Translations under genes and position numbers: made by a program | Assembly: GCA_964528575.1 (NCBI GenBank) | Contig: CAZGTQ010000046.1 | Span: 1-38,334 of the forward strand | Length of the DNA stretch: 38,334 nt | Direction of reading: 5' to 3' | Source of the DNA: CAZGTQ01 sp964528575 | GTDB taxonomy: Bacteria > Planctomycetota > UBA1135 > GCA-002686595 | Part shown: positions 21,423 to 30,287 of the stretch, in pieces | Position numbering within the stretch: position 1 is the first letter of the stretch | Layout of the letters: the number at the start of each line of letters is the position of its first letter | The notes under the pieces: model-generated | What the model was told of the DNA's origin: nothing | What the model saw: only the letters and a program-made list of their open reading frames with translations | The model's database searches: none

Positions 21423-22535
21423 TCAGCGCTCGTCGCGCTCGGGCCTCGCGAGCGGGATCGGCAGCTCGTCGGGCCGCAGCGTGACGCGCAGGTCCTGCGC
21501 CGCGTTGACCACCGACCCCGGGATCGCCGGCAGGCCGAGCAGCATCAGGCACAGGTTGCCCGTGTCGCCGTTGCGAATCGGCTGGACGGGCGCCTCGTAG
21601 CCCACGACGCGGTTGCCCGGGTCCGCGCGGGTGGCGCGGTTGAGCGCGTACAGGTCCGCCCCCGCCGCGACGCCCGGGCCCCAGACGAGGACCGGGATCG
21701 TGTGGTTCGCGACGTCGTCGAGGTCGCTGTGGCTCTCGCCGCGGCCGCCGTGGTCCGACGTGAGCACGATCGCCGTCGCACCCGCGAGCGCCGGCTCGCT
21801 CTCGACGAGCTCGATCAGATCGACGAGGTAACGGTCGACGGTGGCCAGCGCGCTCTCCCACGCCCGCGAGCCCCAGCCGATGAAGTGGCCGGTCGAGTCG
21901 GTGTCGAGGTAGTGCACGAACGCGTAGCGGAAGCGCGCCTCGCGCATGCGCCCCACGAACTCGTGGTGCAGGTTGAGCGCGCTCCCGCCGAGCGGCGACA
22001 GCGTGAACTTCACGCAGTACTCGTCGATCTTGTCACGCCCGTCGTCCGCGCCGACCGCGTCCGGCGCGCCGGCGTCGGCGTTCCACGAGCGATCGAAGAC
22101 GATGAACTTGTGCTTGCTCGCGTAGAGCGCCGTCGAGAGGCCGTGGTCGTGCGCGACGTCGAAGACGCTGGCGACGTAGGCGAGCGACGGATTGCTCCCG
22201 TGGAGCACGAGGTCGGTCGAGCTGAGCGAGTTCCTCACGAGCCCGTGGTGCGCGCTCCCCGCCCAGCCGGTCGGCCGCAGGACCGGCCGCCCGGTGAAGA
22301 TGCTCGCGTGGTTGGGCAGCGTGTTCGTGTGCGACGCGTCGCTGCGCGCGTTGAACGTCGTCGCGCCTTCGGCGACGAAGCGCCGCAGGGCGACGAGCTC
22401 CCTTCCGTCCGGCGACTCGAGCACCGCGCGCACGAGGTCGCCGCGCAGCCCGTCGACGCTGACGTGGATCACGTGCCGGACGAGCGGATCGCTGCCCGGC
22501 GACGCGAGGACGACCAACGCGAGAGGGAGGAGCAT
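21423..22535 (-). CDS. Type I phosphodiesterase/nucleotide pyrophosphatase, alkaline-phosphatase superfamily
   Basis: A 370-residue exported hydrolase with a short hydrophobic leader. The metal and nucleophile sites of the superfamily are visible: VSVDGLRG (D28), NTLPNHASIFTGRP (candidate nucleophile T72), LDTDSTGHFIGWG and LTSDHGGRGESH. It is a clear paralogue of the 510-residue protein encoded at 33107-34639 (shared VAEGATTFNARSD-like and YVASVFDV(A/V)HDHGLSTAL-like blocks). It ends after NAAQDLR plus about 20 residues, without the C-terminal module of that protein. The start at ATG 22535 has GGGGAGG only one base upstream, so initiation a few codons later is possible. It begins 38 bp after the preceding minus-strand gene. 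Confidence 0.9.
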   Translation of the reverse strand: MLLPLALVVLASPGSDPLVRHVIHVSVDGLRGDLVRAVLESPDGRELVALRRFVAEGATTFNARSDASHTNTLPNHASIFTGRPVLRPTGWAGSAHHGLVRNSLSSTDLVLHGSNPSLAYVASVFDVAHDHGLSTALYASKHKFIVFDRSWNADAGAPDAVGADDGRDKIDEYCVKFTLSPLGGSALNLHHEFVGRMREARFRYAFVHYLDTDSTGHFIGWGSRAWESALATVDRYLVDLIELVESEPALAGATAIVLTSDHGGRGESHSDLDDVANHTIPVLVWGPGVAAGADLYALNRATRADPGNRVVGYEAPVQPIRNGDTGNLCLMLLGLPAIPGSVVNAAQDLRVTLRPDELPIPLARPERDER

Positions 22536-22573
22536 GCCTCCCCTATCGACCGGCGGCGCTCTTGGATCTGAAC

Positions 22574-23917
22574 CTACAGCAGCGCGAAGACCTGGACGTT
22601 GTCGAAGAAGCGCACCGTCGACGTCAGTTGCCGCTCCGCGCCCTCGTTCTGGGGCTCGAACAGGACCCGGTGCTCCGCCGGCAGCGGACTGCGGCGGACG
22701 GGGCTCGCGCCGCGCTCGTCGAGCGCCTGACCGAGGAGCGAAGTGAAGCGGGTCGTGAGCGCAGCGACCGCGTCCAGCGGCCTGAGGCCCCGGACCTCCG
22801 TGTACTTCGTCTCGACCTCGGTGCGGCGGTACTGCGGGAAGCGCCGGCCCTCCCTGTACGCGTAGAAGCGCCGCCCGTCCGCGTCGACATCGGCGGCCAT
22901 CTCGGCGTACAAGTGCGCGCTCGCGGCGAGGCTGACCAGGTGCTCCGCCCAGAAGTCCTCGTCGATCCCGTTCTCGACGCAGGCGAGCGCGAGCTCGCCG
23001 AAGCGGAAGAACGCCACACCGTCCGGAGCGCCATGCGACAGGAGTAGACGGTGCAGGACCGGATCCGAATGGGAGACGGCCAGGCCCTCGAGCGCGAAGC
23101 GCGCGAATGCCCAGTGGACCAGGTCCCCCTCCTCCGCGTCGTAGAGGTGGGCGACGACGAGCGTCTGCACGAAGGTCGACGCGATCTGCAGCCGGCGAGC
23201 GAGCCGACGCCCGTTCGGCCAGATCGGAACGTCCCCGCCGCGGCCGAGCATCGCGCGCACGCGCACGCGCTGCGCCAGCTTCCGATTGACGTACGCCATC
23301 GCGCTGCCCCACTCCCGGGGCACTCGGGCCGACGCCGACGCGTAGTCGAGCTGGAAGAAGAACTGCCTCGTCCGCTCGTCCCGCGCGAGCGCCTTGCGCC
23401 TGACCTCGTAGACGTCGCGCCTGGGCCGCCGGTGGCGAGCGATGAAGTCCTGGCCGCTCTCGACCACCTCGACCGGGATGACGCGCTCGAGGACCGAGCC
23501 GAGTACGAAGTGCCGCATCAGCTCGTCGTCCGCTCCGCTGCGGTAGAGCCGCGCCACTTCCTCCGTGAGCAGCGCGCGCGGGAGCGCGATGGCGAACGGA
23601 TTGGCGCAGGCTCCGCTGTACTCCCACGCGCCCGCAGCCAAGAGCGGCACATCGTCCTCGAACGTCACGCGGAGCAGCGCGAGGACCCCCTTCCCGACGC
23701 CGACGCGCGGAAGCTCGATCGCGGCGGTGTTCTCCGACAGCGCGGACGAGTAGGTACCGGCGTGCGTCAGGAGGTGCAGCTCCACGTCTCGGATCCGCGA
23801 GCGATTCACGGCGAACGCGACGACGAGAGCCTCCGCGTACTCGACGCCGGCGAGGAGCACGATCCATTCCTGGACGCCGGACACCCCGACCAAGCGCAGC
23901 TTCTCGAGGGTTTCCAT
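22574..23917 (-). CDS. Unrecognised 447-residue protein coupled to the upstream gene
   Basis: I do not recognise a family. The protein begins METLEKLRLVGVSGVQEWIV, has no signal peptide, and its middle (about 155-330) is rich in Arg and aromatic residues with probable helices. A conspicuous stretch is RRFYAYREGRRFPQYRRTEV near residue 370. The N-terminal third looks like alternating strands (residues about 35-110). Cysteines are few. Its ATG shares the A of the preceding gene's stop (TGATG), a strong sign of translational coupling and joint function with the 125-residue protein. Base composition is somewhat less GC-rich than the housekeeping genes. It follows a sigma factor, kinase and small gene and precedes a phosphodiesterase on the same strand. 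Confidence 0.75.
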   Translation of the reverse strand: METLEKLRLVGVSGVQEWIVLLAGVEYAEALVVAFAVNRSRIRDVELHLLTHAGTYSSALSENTAAIELPRVGVGKGVLALLRVTFEDDVPLLAAGAWEYSGACANPFAIALPRALLTEEVARLYRSGADDELMRHFVLGSVLERVIPVEVVESGQDFIARHRRPRRDVYEVRRKALARDERTRQFFFQLDYASASARVPREWGSAMAYVNRKLAQRVRVRAMLGRGGDVPIWPNGRRLARRLQIASTFVQTLVVAHLYDAEEGDLVHWAFARFALEGLAVSHSDPVLHRLLLSHGAPDGVAFFRFGELALACVENGIDEDFWAEHLVSLAASAHLYAEMAADVDADGRRFYAYREGRRFPQYRRTEVETKYTEVRGLRPLDAVAALTTRFTSLLGQALDERGASPVRRSPLPAEHRVLFEPQNEGAERQLTSTVRFFDNVQVFALL

Positions 23918-24294
23918 CAGCGGAAGAGGATGCCCATGTAGGCCGCCTGCGGATCGCCGTTCGCGTCGGGATACGTGAGGGCGTACTTCAACGCCGTACC
24001 GTCGACCTCCGTCCAGCTCTGGCCGTTCGCGCTGATCTGGTGCTGCTCACCGCTCGTCCAGTCGACGACGAGCCCGTCGAAATCGGTCGTCCCGCTGCGC
24101 ACGACGGCGTCCCGCGTGCCGGCGCTCGCGTGCAGCGTGCCGACGTCGATCTCGACGTCGCCGGTGTAGACCTCCGTCGACGGCGGGATGCGCTGCAGCG
24201 CCTCGCAGTAGTCGATGACGATGTGCGCGTCGGGCAACGCGACGCCCTCGCCCAGACTCGGCCGCACCAGGATCCTCTTGAACTCCAAGCTCAC
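23917..24294 (-). CDS. Unrecognised 125-residue protein
   Basis: No family recognised. The sequence is short and strand-rich, with segments such as AHIVIDYCEALQRIP, TEVYTGDVEIDVGTLHA and DFDGLVVDWTSGEQHQIS, and ends in YMGILFR; there is no signal peptide or membrane helix. A beta-sandwich-like or tail-tube-like fold is possible but is only a guess. The frame opens at GTG 24294, but the AGGAGG ribosome binding site abuts that GTG. The TTG at 24288, six bases after AGGAGG, is spaced better and would give 123 residues. It starts 16 bp after the kinase-FGE stop and overlaps the next gene by one base, so it belongs to the same transcription unit. Confidence 0.7.
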   Translation of the reverse strand: MSLEFKRILVRPSLGEGVALPDAHIVIDYCEALQRIPPSTEVYTGDVEIDVGTLHASAGTRDAVVRSGTTDFDGLVVDWTSGEQHQISANGQSWTEVDGTALKYALTYPDANGDPQAAYMGILFR

Positions 24295-24310
24295 CCTCCT
24301 TCTGCACGGA

Positions 24311-26500
24311 TCAAAGGATGCTCCTCGCGCACCGGAACCCCGTCCGGTGGTTCGCGTAGGTCTGCTCGATCCCGCCTTTCGCCCACCACTGGAGCGTGCG
24401 CTGCACGCCCGCGCGGCTCGCGGCGTCCCACGCCGGCCCCGCGACGAGCCGCTCCGCGAGGCGCGGCGCGAATCCGTCCTGCGTCGGCTCGGCGAACGGC
24501 GTCTCCGTCCACTCGGACACGTTGCCGAGCATGTGGTAGAGGCCCGACGCCGTGCGCGCGTCGGGATGGCTGCGCACGGGTGCCGCGCGCTCGAAGTACG
24601 CGCGCGTCCGCTCGCTCTCGTCGCTCACGACTGCGACCGGCCAGGTCACGTTGCCGCGCGGCTCCTCCACCGTCCCGCCCGGCCACGGAACGAGCCGCGC
24701 CTGGGCACCCCGCGCCGCCCACGTCCACTCGGCGAACGTCGGGAGCCGCTTGCCCGCCCATTCCGCGTACGCGACCGCGTCGCGCCAGCTCACGTCGACG
24801 ACCGGCAGATCGTCGTGCTCGCCGGGCCGCACCTCGGCCCAGTGGTCCGGCGCCGGATGCCCCGTCTCGTCGAGGAACCGCCGGTACGCACCGTTCGACA
24901 CCTCGTGCTCGTCGAGCAGGAACGGCTCGATCGCGAGCTCGCGCCCCTCGAGCGGCGACAGCGGCGACTCGCCGACGATCGCGAGCGTGCCTCCCTCGAT
25001 CCGCACCATTCCCTCGTCGCTCGGCGGCGCCGTGCGGCGACGCACGACGACGCGCAGCTCCTCGCCGCCGATCGCCGTGCGCACGAGCTCGCGCAACGGC
25101 TCCGCGTCGAGCTGCACGAGGAAGCGGTGGTAGCCGGCCGAGACCGACGCGTCGGCGAGCGCGAGCGAGCCCAGATCGCGTCGCTCGAGCGCGGCGCCCG
25201 TGATCGGGTCCAGCGTGAGCAGCGCGACCGATCCGGCGAGCTCCCGCCCATCGACGTCGCGCGCCTCGACCCACACGCGCGCACGCCGCGCCGCGCGCAC
25301 GGACTCGCCCGTGATCCACGAGCCGAGGCCGAGCCCGAGCACGAGCAGCGCCGCCGCGCCCAGCGCGCGGCGGTGGCGGCGGGCCCACGCGCGCGCGTGG
25401 TCGAGCAACGAGGGCGGCTGCGCGTGGATCGCCTCGTGCGCGAGGAAGCGACGCAGGTCCTCCGCCATGGCCTTCGCCGTCGAGTAGCGCAGGCGCGGAT
25501 CCTTCGCCATCGCCCTACCGCAGATCGTCTCGAGGTCGCGCGGCACGCGGTGGTTGAGGCGGCGCAGCTTGCTCGGCTCACCGCGCCGGATCTTGGTCAG
25601 GATCTCCGCGGACGTCGCTCCCTCGAACGGCCGTTTCAGCGTGAGCAGCTCGTAGAGCACGACTCCGAGCGAGTAGACGTCCGTCCGGTGGTCGACGTGG
25701 CCGCGCCGCACGAGCGCCTGCTCCGGGCTCATGTAGTGCGGTGTGCCCGCGAGCTCCCCCGTCGCCGTCAGGCTGCCGAGCGACTCGTCGCGCACGAGAC
25801 CGAAGTCGACGATCTGGACCCGCCCGTCCGGCTGGACGAGGACGTTGTGCGGCTTGACGTCGCGGTGGACGAGGCCGTTCTCGTGAGCGTAGTGCAACGC
25901 GTCGGCGACGGCGGCACAGACGCGCGCGATCGTCGACGCGTGCTCGCGCGATCCCGGCGTCGGAAGGTATGCGCGTGCGTGCGGGAGGATGTCGCCGGTC
26001 CGCTGCAATTGGATCTCGCGCGCGAGATCGTGACCCGGCACGTACTCCATCGCAAACCAGTGCGCGGAGCCGGTCACGCCGTCGGCATACACCTGCACGA
26101 TCCCCGGATGACGGAGCCTCGCTACGGATCGCGCCTCGCGGTGGAAGCGCTCGACGTGCCGCGCCGACGTCGTGACGTTCGTGACGAGGACCTTCAGCGC
26201 GACCTCGCGTCGCAGCGTTCCCTGCAACGCCAGGTAGACGACCGCCATCCCGCCGCGGCCGAGCTCGCGCACGATCTCGAACTCACCGAAGCTGTGCCCT
26301 TCGACCTCGCAACCGAACGCGGGCGGCGCGAGAAAGCCGTCCTCGACGTCCTCGGCAGCCGCGAGCAGCTCGTCGACCTCGCGGCGCAGCTCGACGTCGC
26401 TCCCGCACTCCGCGTCGAGGTAGACGCCGCGCTCCGGCGAGCCGAGCTCGAGCGCCCGCCCGACGATCGTGCGCACCCGCTCGGCTCGCTCGTCAGGCAC
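24311..26500 (-). CDS. Ser/Thr protein kinase fused through a membrane helix to an FGE/sulfatase-modifying-factor-like domain
   Basis: A 729-residue Hanks-type kinase. The glycine loop is GRGGMAVV (81-88), the ATP lysine K103, the catalytic loop VHRDVKPHN (D214), the DFG at 232-234, and the activation segment GTPHYMSPEQ. A transmembrane helix at about 379-397 leads to a predicted external part. Residues about 490-729 resemble the formylglycine-generating-enzyme fold (EPFLLDEHEVSNGAYRRFLD, VVDVSWRDAVAYAEWAGKRL, LYHMLGNVSEWTE, GFRCARS). The paired cysteines of true FGE are not apparent, so this part is probably a sensor or binding domain. The start is a GTG at 26500 that overlaps the sigma-factor stop by 8 bp. 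This sigma-kinase order is common in planctomycetes. Confidence 0.93.
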   Translation of the reverse strand: MPDERAERVRTIVGRALELGSPERGVYLDAECGSDVELRREVDELLAAAEDVEDGFLAPPAFGCEVEGHSFGEFEIVRELGRGGMAVVYLALQGTLRREVALKVLVTNVTTSARHVERFHREARSVARLRHPGIVQVYADGVTGSAHWFAMEYVPGHDLAREIQLQRTGDILPHARAYLPTPGSREHASTIARVCAAVADALHYAHENGLVHRDVKPHNVLVQPDGRVQIVDFGLVRDESLGSLTATGELAGTPHYMSPEQALVRRGHVDHRTDVYSLGVVLYELLTLKRPFEGATSAEILTKIRRGEPSKLRRLNHRVPRDLETICGRAMAKDPRLRYSTAKAMAEDLRRFLAHEAIHAQPPSLLDHARAWARRHRRALGAAALLVLGLGLGSWITGESVRAARRARVWVEARDVDGRELAGSVALLTLDPITGAALERRDLGSLALADASVSAGYHRFLVQLDAEPLRELVRTAIGGEELRVVVRRRTAPPSDEGMVRIEGGTLAIVGESPLSPLEGRELAIEPFLLDEHEVSNGAYRRFLDETGHPAPDHWAEVRPGEHDDLPVVDVSWRDAVAYAEWAGKRLPTFAEWTWAARGAQARLVPWPGGTVEEPRGNVTWPVAVVSDESERTRAYFERAAPVRSHPDARTASGLYHMLGNVSEWTETPFAEPTQDGFAPRLAERLVAGPAWDAASRAGVQRTLQWWAKGGIEQTYANHRTGFRCARSIL

Positions 26501-27053
26501 GGGCGATCTCGCGTTGGAGGAACGCCCGAGCCGTGAGCCACCAGCGCGCGGCCTGGCGCGGCGAGACCGCGAGCATCCGCGCGGCCTCGTCCATCGTTTG
26601 CCCGCCGAAGAAGCGCAGCTCGACGAGTTGCGCGAGCTGCGGATCGCGCGCGGCGAGGCGCTCGAGCGCCGCGTCGAGCGCGACGAGATCGCCCGAGCTG
26701 CGTTCATAGCCCTCGACGAGGAGGTCGAGCTCGATCCGCTCGCCACCCGCGCTCCGCTTGTCGCGGCCGCGCCGGCGCGCGTGGTCGACGAGCACCTGAC
26801 GCATCATGGTCGACGCGAGGCGCAGGAAGTGGTCGCGGTCCACCCAGCTCGCACCGCCGCCGCACATGCGAAGGTACACCTCGCCGACCAGCGCGGTCGC
26901 CTGGAGCGTGTGCGCACCCGGTTGCCGCGCCATGCACCCGCCGGCGAGCCGGCGGAGCTCGTCGTACACGAGCGGAAACAGGTCCGCGCTCGCCCGCCGG
27001 TCTCCTGCCTGCGCGCGACGGATCAGGCCCTCGATACGGTCCTCGTCCGACAT
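26493..27053 (-). CDS. ECF-type RNA polymerase sigma factor (Sig-70_X6 group)
   Basis: A 186-residue sigma factor with region 2 (FPLVYDELRRLAGG, HFLRLASTMMRQVLVDHARR) and region 4 (LVELRFFGGQTMDEAARMLA, then SPRQAARWW). The sequence style is that of the TIGR02999 group, frequent in planctomycetes and acidobacteria and typically encoded beside a Ser/Thr kinase, as here (8-bp overlap). The ATG at 27053 has GGGGAGG eight bases upstream, a good site. It is the first gene of a minus-strand run that continues through the kinase, the two unrecognised genes and the phosphodiesterase. Phosphorylation of such sigma factors by the neighbouring kinase is known in some systems; here it is an inference. 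Confidence 0.94.
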   Translation of the reverse strand: MSDEDRIEGLIRRAQAGDRRASADLFPLVYDELRRLAGGCMARQPGAHTLQATALVGEVYLRMCGGGASWVDRDHFLRLASTMMRQVLVDHARRRGRDKRSAGGERIELDLLVEGYERSSGDLVALDAALERLAARDPQLAQLVELRFFGGQTMDEAARMLAVSPRQAARWWLTARAFLQREIARA

Positions 27054-27185
27054 CCTTGGCGCCTCCCCTTGCGCCCGGAGAGCGGTCCGAGCGTAGCAGA
27101 GCAGGCCACCGAGCAGGAGAACGTCGTCCGCGGGCGGCGCCTGCCGTCGAACCGCCGAAAGTGCTCCCGCGGTCGACGGCCTCGG
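27054..27185 (-). other. Upstream region of the sigma-factor gene
   Basis: A 132-bp gap between the CotH-protein stop and the sigma-factor start. It contains the GGGGAGG ribosome binding site at the sigma-factor end. I see no hairpin, repeat or convincing promoter hexamers, but the promoter of the kinase unit must lie here or further upstream. Confidence 0.5.
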
Positions 27186-30023
27186 TCAGGGCAGGATCTG
27201 AACGGCGATCGCGTCGGTGAGGCCGAGGCCCGTCGCGGCGTCGAGCACGGCACCCTGGAAGTAGAGGAAGTTCCCCACGGCGTTCGGCGCATACGGGAGC
27301 TCGAGCGTGAGCTGCGCCGGCGCGCTCCCCGGCCACGGGGGGCCGGCGACGACGTACAGCGGCGACAGGAACGAGACGAGCAGCTCGCCCGGCGCGTTCG
27401 ATCCGGCCATGCCGAAGTCGTCGAGCAGCGTCCCGCACGGGAACGCGAAGTCGGGCAGGCCCGAGACCGCGAGGAACGTCGCCGCGCCCGCGCCGTGCGC
27501 ACCGAGGGGATCGTCCACGCCGATCGTGATCGGCTGCCCGATGCGCGGCTCGCCGGCGAGCAGGACGACGCTCTCGAGCGGATTGACGCCACAGCCGTAG
27601 CGGATCGACGGGTCGACCGCGACGGCGAACGAGCCGGCGTTCAGCGCGCTCCATTCGCCGCTCGGCGTGCGCGTGCGGGCGCGCAGCTCGAGGCTCCCGA
27701 GGACCGCGATCGGTCCGCCGTAGACCTGCGCCCACGGCTGTATGCCGCCGCCCGCGGCGCGGGGATCGCTGCCGTCGGTCGTGTACCAGATCGTCCCGCT
27801 CCCGCTCGCGGCGGAGAGCGACACCGCGTACGGCGCGTACCGCACGCCGGGCTCGGGAGCGAACGCCGGGGGGTCGATGCTCGGGTAGAAGCCCTCCGCA
27901 CGCAGCGCCGCGAGGAACACTGCACCGTTGCCGCCGATCAGCGACGCGATCGTGTCGACCTGGTTCTGCCAGTGCACGTCGCGCGTGTAGAGCGGGTGTC
28001 CGAGCGACTCGAGCGCGTCGCCCCAGCGCGCGGACTCCGCCACGACGGCCGAGCGGACGAGGTCGTTGAGCACTTGCCAGCGCTCGAGCGCGACGGCGTC
28101 GGAGAGCGGGCCGCCCGTTCTCACGTTCGCGAAGACGCGGTCGGCGAACAGCATGCGGAAGTCGCCGTTCGTGCGCGCGTTGTGCCACAGCCGCGCCGTC
28201 GTCGGCAGCGTCGGCCCGTCGGGGACGTTCGCCTTGAAGAGCGGGTGCACGTGGGCGCGGAAGCCGGGGTTCGAGAAGTCCTTCGGCGCGTCCCACGACC
28301 ACTCGCCGTCCCAGCAGAAGTAGCGATGCGGGGTCGTGCCCAGCGGCGAGGACGTGCTCCTGTTCCCCCCGTACCAGTTGTTCCACGGCCAGTCGCCCGT
28401 GCCGGTCCACCACGACACGATCAGGTAGTCGGAGAACGCATCGAGGTCCAGGAAGCCAGCGAGGTGCGCGAGACCCGCCTGCGTCGTCAGATCCTGGTTG
28501 AGCAGGCCGCCCTTGAGCCAGTTCCAGCGCGTCGCGTCGCCGCTGAGCGGCCCGGAGTGGTTGAGCGCGAACCAGTCATCGTCGTCGCCGCCGAAGTGCG
28601 CGGCCGTGAACTTCTCGTCCGGCCGCTCGACGACGTTGAAGAGGCCCCAGTACAGGCCGTTGACGTACAGGTGCACGAACGCGCCGCGCGTCCCGAAGCC
28701 CGACGTCGCGATCTGGGACTCGCGGTAGAACTGGTCGATCGTGTACGCGGTGCGCGCCGGGTTCCAGTTGCGCGCCCAACTGCGGTTGTTGCCCCCGCGC
28801 AGCACGACGACGTCGTACTCCTCGAGCGCGCTCGTGCCCCCCAGCGGCGCGCGCGAGAGCAGGTCGGTCTCCCACTTCGCGTCGCCGTAGCTCGCGCGGA
28901 AGTTGAGCCGCAGCGAGCGCTTGAGGCGCAGGTGCGAGTGCGACTCGATCCCCCCATTGGCCTGGTGGCTCGCGCCTGGATCGTCGGGATAGAGCACCTC
29001 GACGGACGCGCTCTTCTCGACCCCCTCGCCGTCGTAGAAGCCGCTCGCTCCGAAGATCTCGCCCGGCGCGACCGCGACCGACAGCGTCGGGATCGCGCGC
29101 AGCGCGTCGATCACCTCGCCCGCGTACGCGGGGTGGTTGACGACGTTCGGGTCCATCTCCCAATCGTGCACGACCGACTGCGAGCCCGAGCCGACGTCGT
29201 ACGTCGGGTTGGGGTAGCCGGGCACGATCGCCGGCTGGTTCACGACGTCGCCCAGGAACAGGTACGTCTGCGTGTCCACGTCGGTCGGCAGCCAGCCGGC
29301 GCGGTACGCGATCGCCCGCACGACGCGCGTCGTCGAGATCGTCAGCGGCCCCGTGTACACCGTCCCTTGAGTCGGCGACGGCGCGCTGCCGTTGAGCGTG
29401 TAGCGGATCGTCGCGCCCGGCGTCGGCGTCGAGATCGTCAGCACGAAGCTCGACTGGAAGAAGCCGCGGTCGACGTCGAACGACGTGTCGGCGACGATTC
29501 CCTCGTACCCCGCCCCGTTCGCCGCGCCCGGCGTCGGCTGCGGGAAGAAGCGCTGCTGGAGCGCCGCGTCGAGGCCGTAGGAGACGTCCTCCTCTTGCGG
29601 CGGGAACGCGGGCGCGTACTCGTGGACCACGGCGCCGCCCGAGGCGACGAGCCCCAGGTACTCGCCGTCCGCGGTCAGCTTGAAGCTCGTGTGCAGCTCG
29701 CCGCCGGCGACGGCGCGGTCCTTGTCCGACGCGAAGACGACCAGGTAGCCGCCCGCCGGGATCGAGACGGCGGGAAACGTCCACTTCGCGAGGTCCGAAG
29801 CGTCGTCGGTCAGCCGCCAGCCGGCGAGCGAGACCGCGGTTCCCGTCGGGTTGTGGAGCTCGATCCAGTCGGACTCGTCGCCGTCTTCGTCGACGAGCCC
29901 GCCGCCGTTCGAGGCGAGCAGCTCGTTGATGCGCACGCTGCCGCCGGCGAGCGCGGGCGGCGCGAGGAGCGCGAGAAGCGGCAGGGCGAGGACCGGGACG
30001 GAGGCGATACGGATCGGCGACAT
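27186..30023 (-). CDS. Exported CotH-kinase-family protein with lamin-tail and shared C-terminal domain
   Basis: A 945-residue secreted protein. In order: signal peptide (to about residue 26, LLAPPALAGG); lamin-tail domain (about 28-140: RINELLASN, DWIELHNPTG, LAGWRLTDD); a chitobiase-like repeat (PTPGATIRYTLNGSAPSPTQ); and a CotH-type kinase domain (about 330-690). The kinase domain shows FVHLYVNGLYWGLFNVVERP, then GTGDWPWNNWYGG and FCWDGEWSWD, whose aspartates match the family's metal-binding positions. A second chitobiase-like segment (GTIWYTTDGSDPRA) and a 137-residue C-terminal module starting YGCGVNP (809-945) complete it. CotH proteins phosphorylate serines in spore-coat or surface proteins. 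GAGGAG five bases before ATG 30023 fixes the start. It is divergent from the VTC gene. Confidence 0.92.
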   Translation of the reverse strand: MSPIRIASVPVLALPLLALLAPPALAGGSVRINELLASNGGGLVDEDGDESDWIELHNPTGTAVSLAGWRLTDDASDLAKWTFPAVSIPAGGYLVVFASDKDRAVAGGELHTSFKLTADGEYLGLVASGGAVVHEYAPAFPPQEEDVSYGLDAALQQRFFPQPTPGAANGAGYEGIVADTSFDVDRGFFQSSFVLTISTPTPGATIRYTLNGSAPSPTQGTVYTGPLTISTTRVVRAIAYRAGWLPTDVDTQTYLFLGDVVNQPAIVPGYPNPTYDVGSGSQSVVHDWEMDPNVVNHPAYAGEVIDALRAIPTLSVAVAPGEIFGASGFYDGEGVEKSASVEVLYPDDPGASHQANGGIESHSHLRLKRSLRLNFRASYGDAKWETDLLSRAPLGGTSALEEYDVVVLRGGNNRSWARNWNPARTAYTIDQFYRESQIATSGFGTRGAFVHLYVNGLYWGLFNVVERPDEKFTAAHFGGDDDDWFALNHSGPLSGDATRWNWLKGGLLNQDLTTQAGLAHLAGFLDLDAFSDYLIVSWWTGTGDWPWNNWYGGNRSTSSPLGTTPHRYFCWDGEWSWDAPKDFSNPGFRAHVHPLFKANVPDGPTLPTTARLWHNARTNGDFRMLFADRVFANVRTGGPLSDAVALERWQVLNDLVRSAVVAESARWGDALESLGHPLYTRDVHWQNQVDTIASLIGGNGAVFLAALRAEGFYPSIDPPAFAPEPGVRYAPYAVSLSAASGSGTIWYTTDGSDPRAAGGGIQPWAQVYGGPIAVLGSLELRARTRTPSGEWSALNAGSFAVAVDPSIRYGCGVNPLESVVLLAGEPRIGQPITIGVDDPLGAHGAGAATFLAVSGLPDFAFPCGTLLDDFGMAGSNAPGELLVSFLSPLYVVAGPPWPGSAPAQLTLELPYAPNAVGNFLYFQGAVLDAATGLGLTDAIAVQILP
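27189..27599 (-). other. Shared C-terminal module, copy A (CotH protein residues 809-945)
   Basis: This segment aligns with the end of the phosphodiesterase at 33107-34639. Common landmarks in order are YGCGxNP, GxP, DDPxGxxGAG, PDxxxPCGT, GELL, GPPW, QGA and a final LT before a short strand. In the first 57 positions I count 28 identities with no gap. Two cysteines (in YGCG and PCGT) are conserved and could form a disulfide. Confidence 0.85.
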
Positions 30024-30287
30024 GGGGACTCCTCGGAGACGGGGACGCGCACGCGGGCCGCGCTCTGGTTGCATCGACCGAATCGCCGGAACGGCGTAGC
30101 GCGACCTCGCCGCGGCCCCCGATCCGGAACGCTTTTCCCGCTCGCCGTCCCGCGCGCGCGACAGTCGCGAATCTCCTTACGCGTCCTTGAAGAACGGACG
30201 ATAGGGACCTCGGCCGCCGCCGCCGTCCCCGCGGCTGCTGCTGAGCTCGGCGTGGGAGCGCCGAGCGCGAGCTTGGGAGGGTCAGCA
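30024..30287. promoter_or_regulatory. Divergent control region between the CotH and VTC genes, with leader hairpin
   Basis: 264 bp without a gene. It holds the ribosome binding sites of both genes (GAGGAG on the minus strand; GGGAGG at 30275-30280 on the plus strand) and a perfect 8-bp stem GCTCGGCG/CGCCGAGC with loop TGGGAG (30245-30266), 21 bp before the VTC start. The loop repeats the TGGGAG of the ribosome binding site. A comparatively AT-rich stretch at about 30165-30210 is the likeliest promoter zone, but I cannot assign hexamers. Confidence 0.45.
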
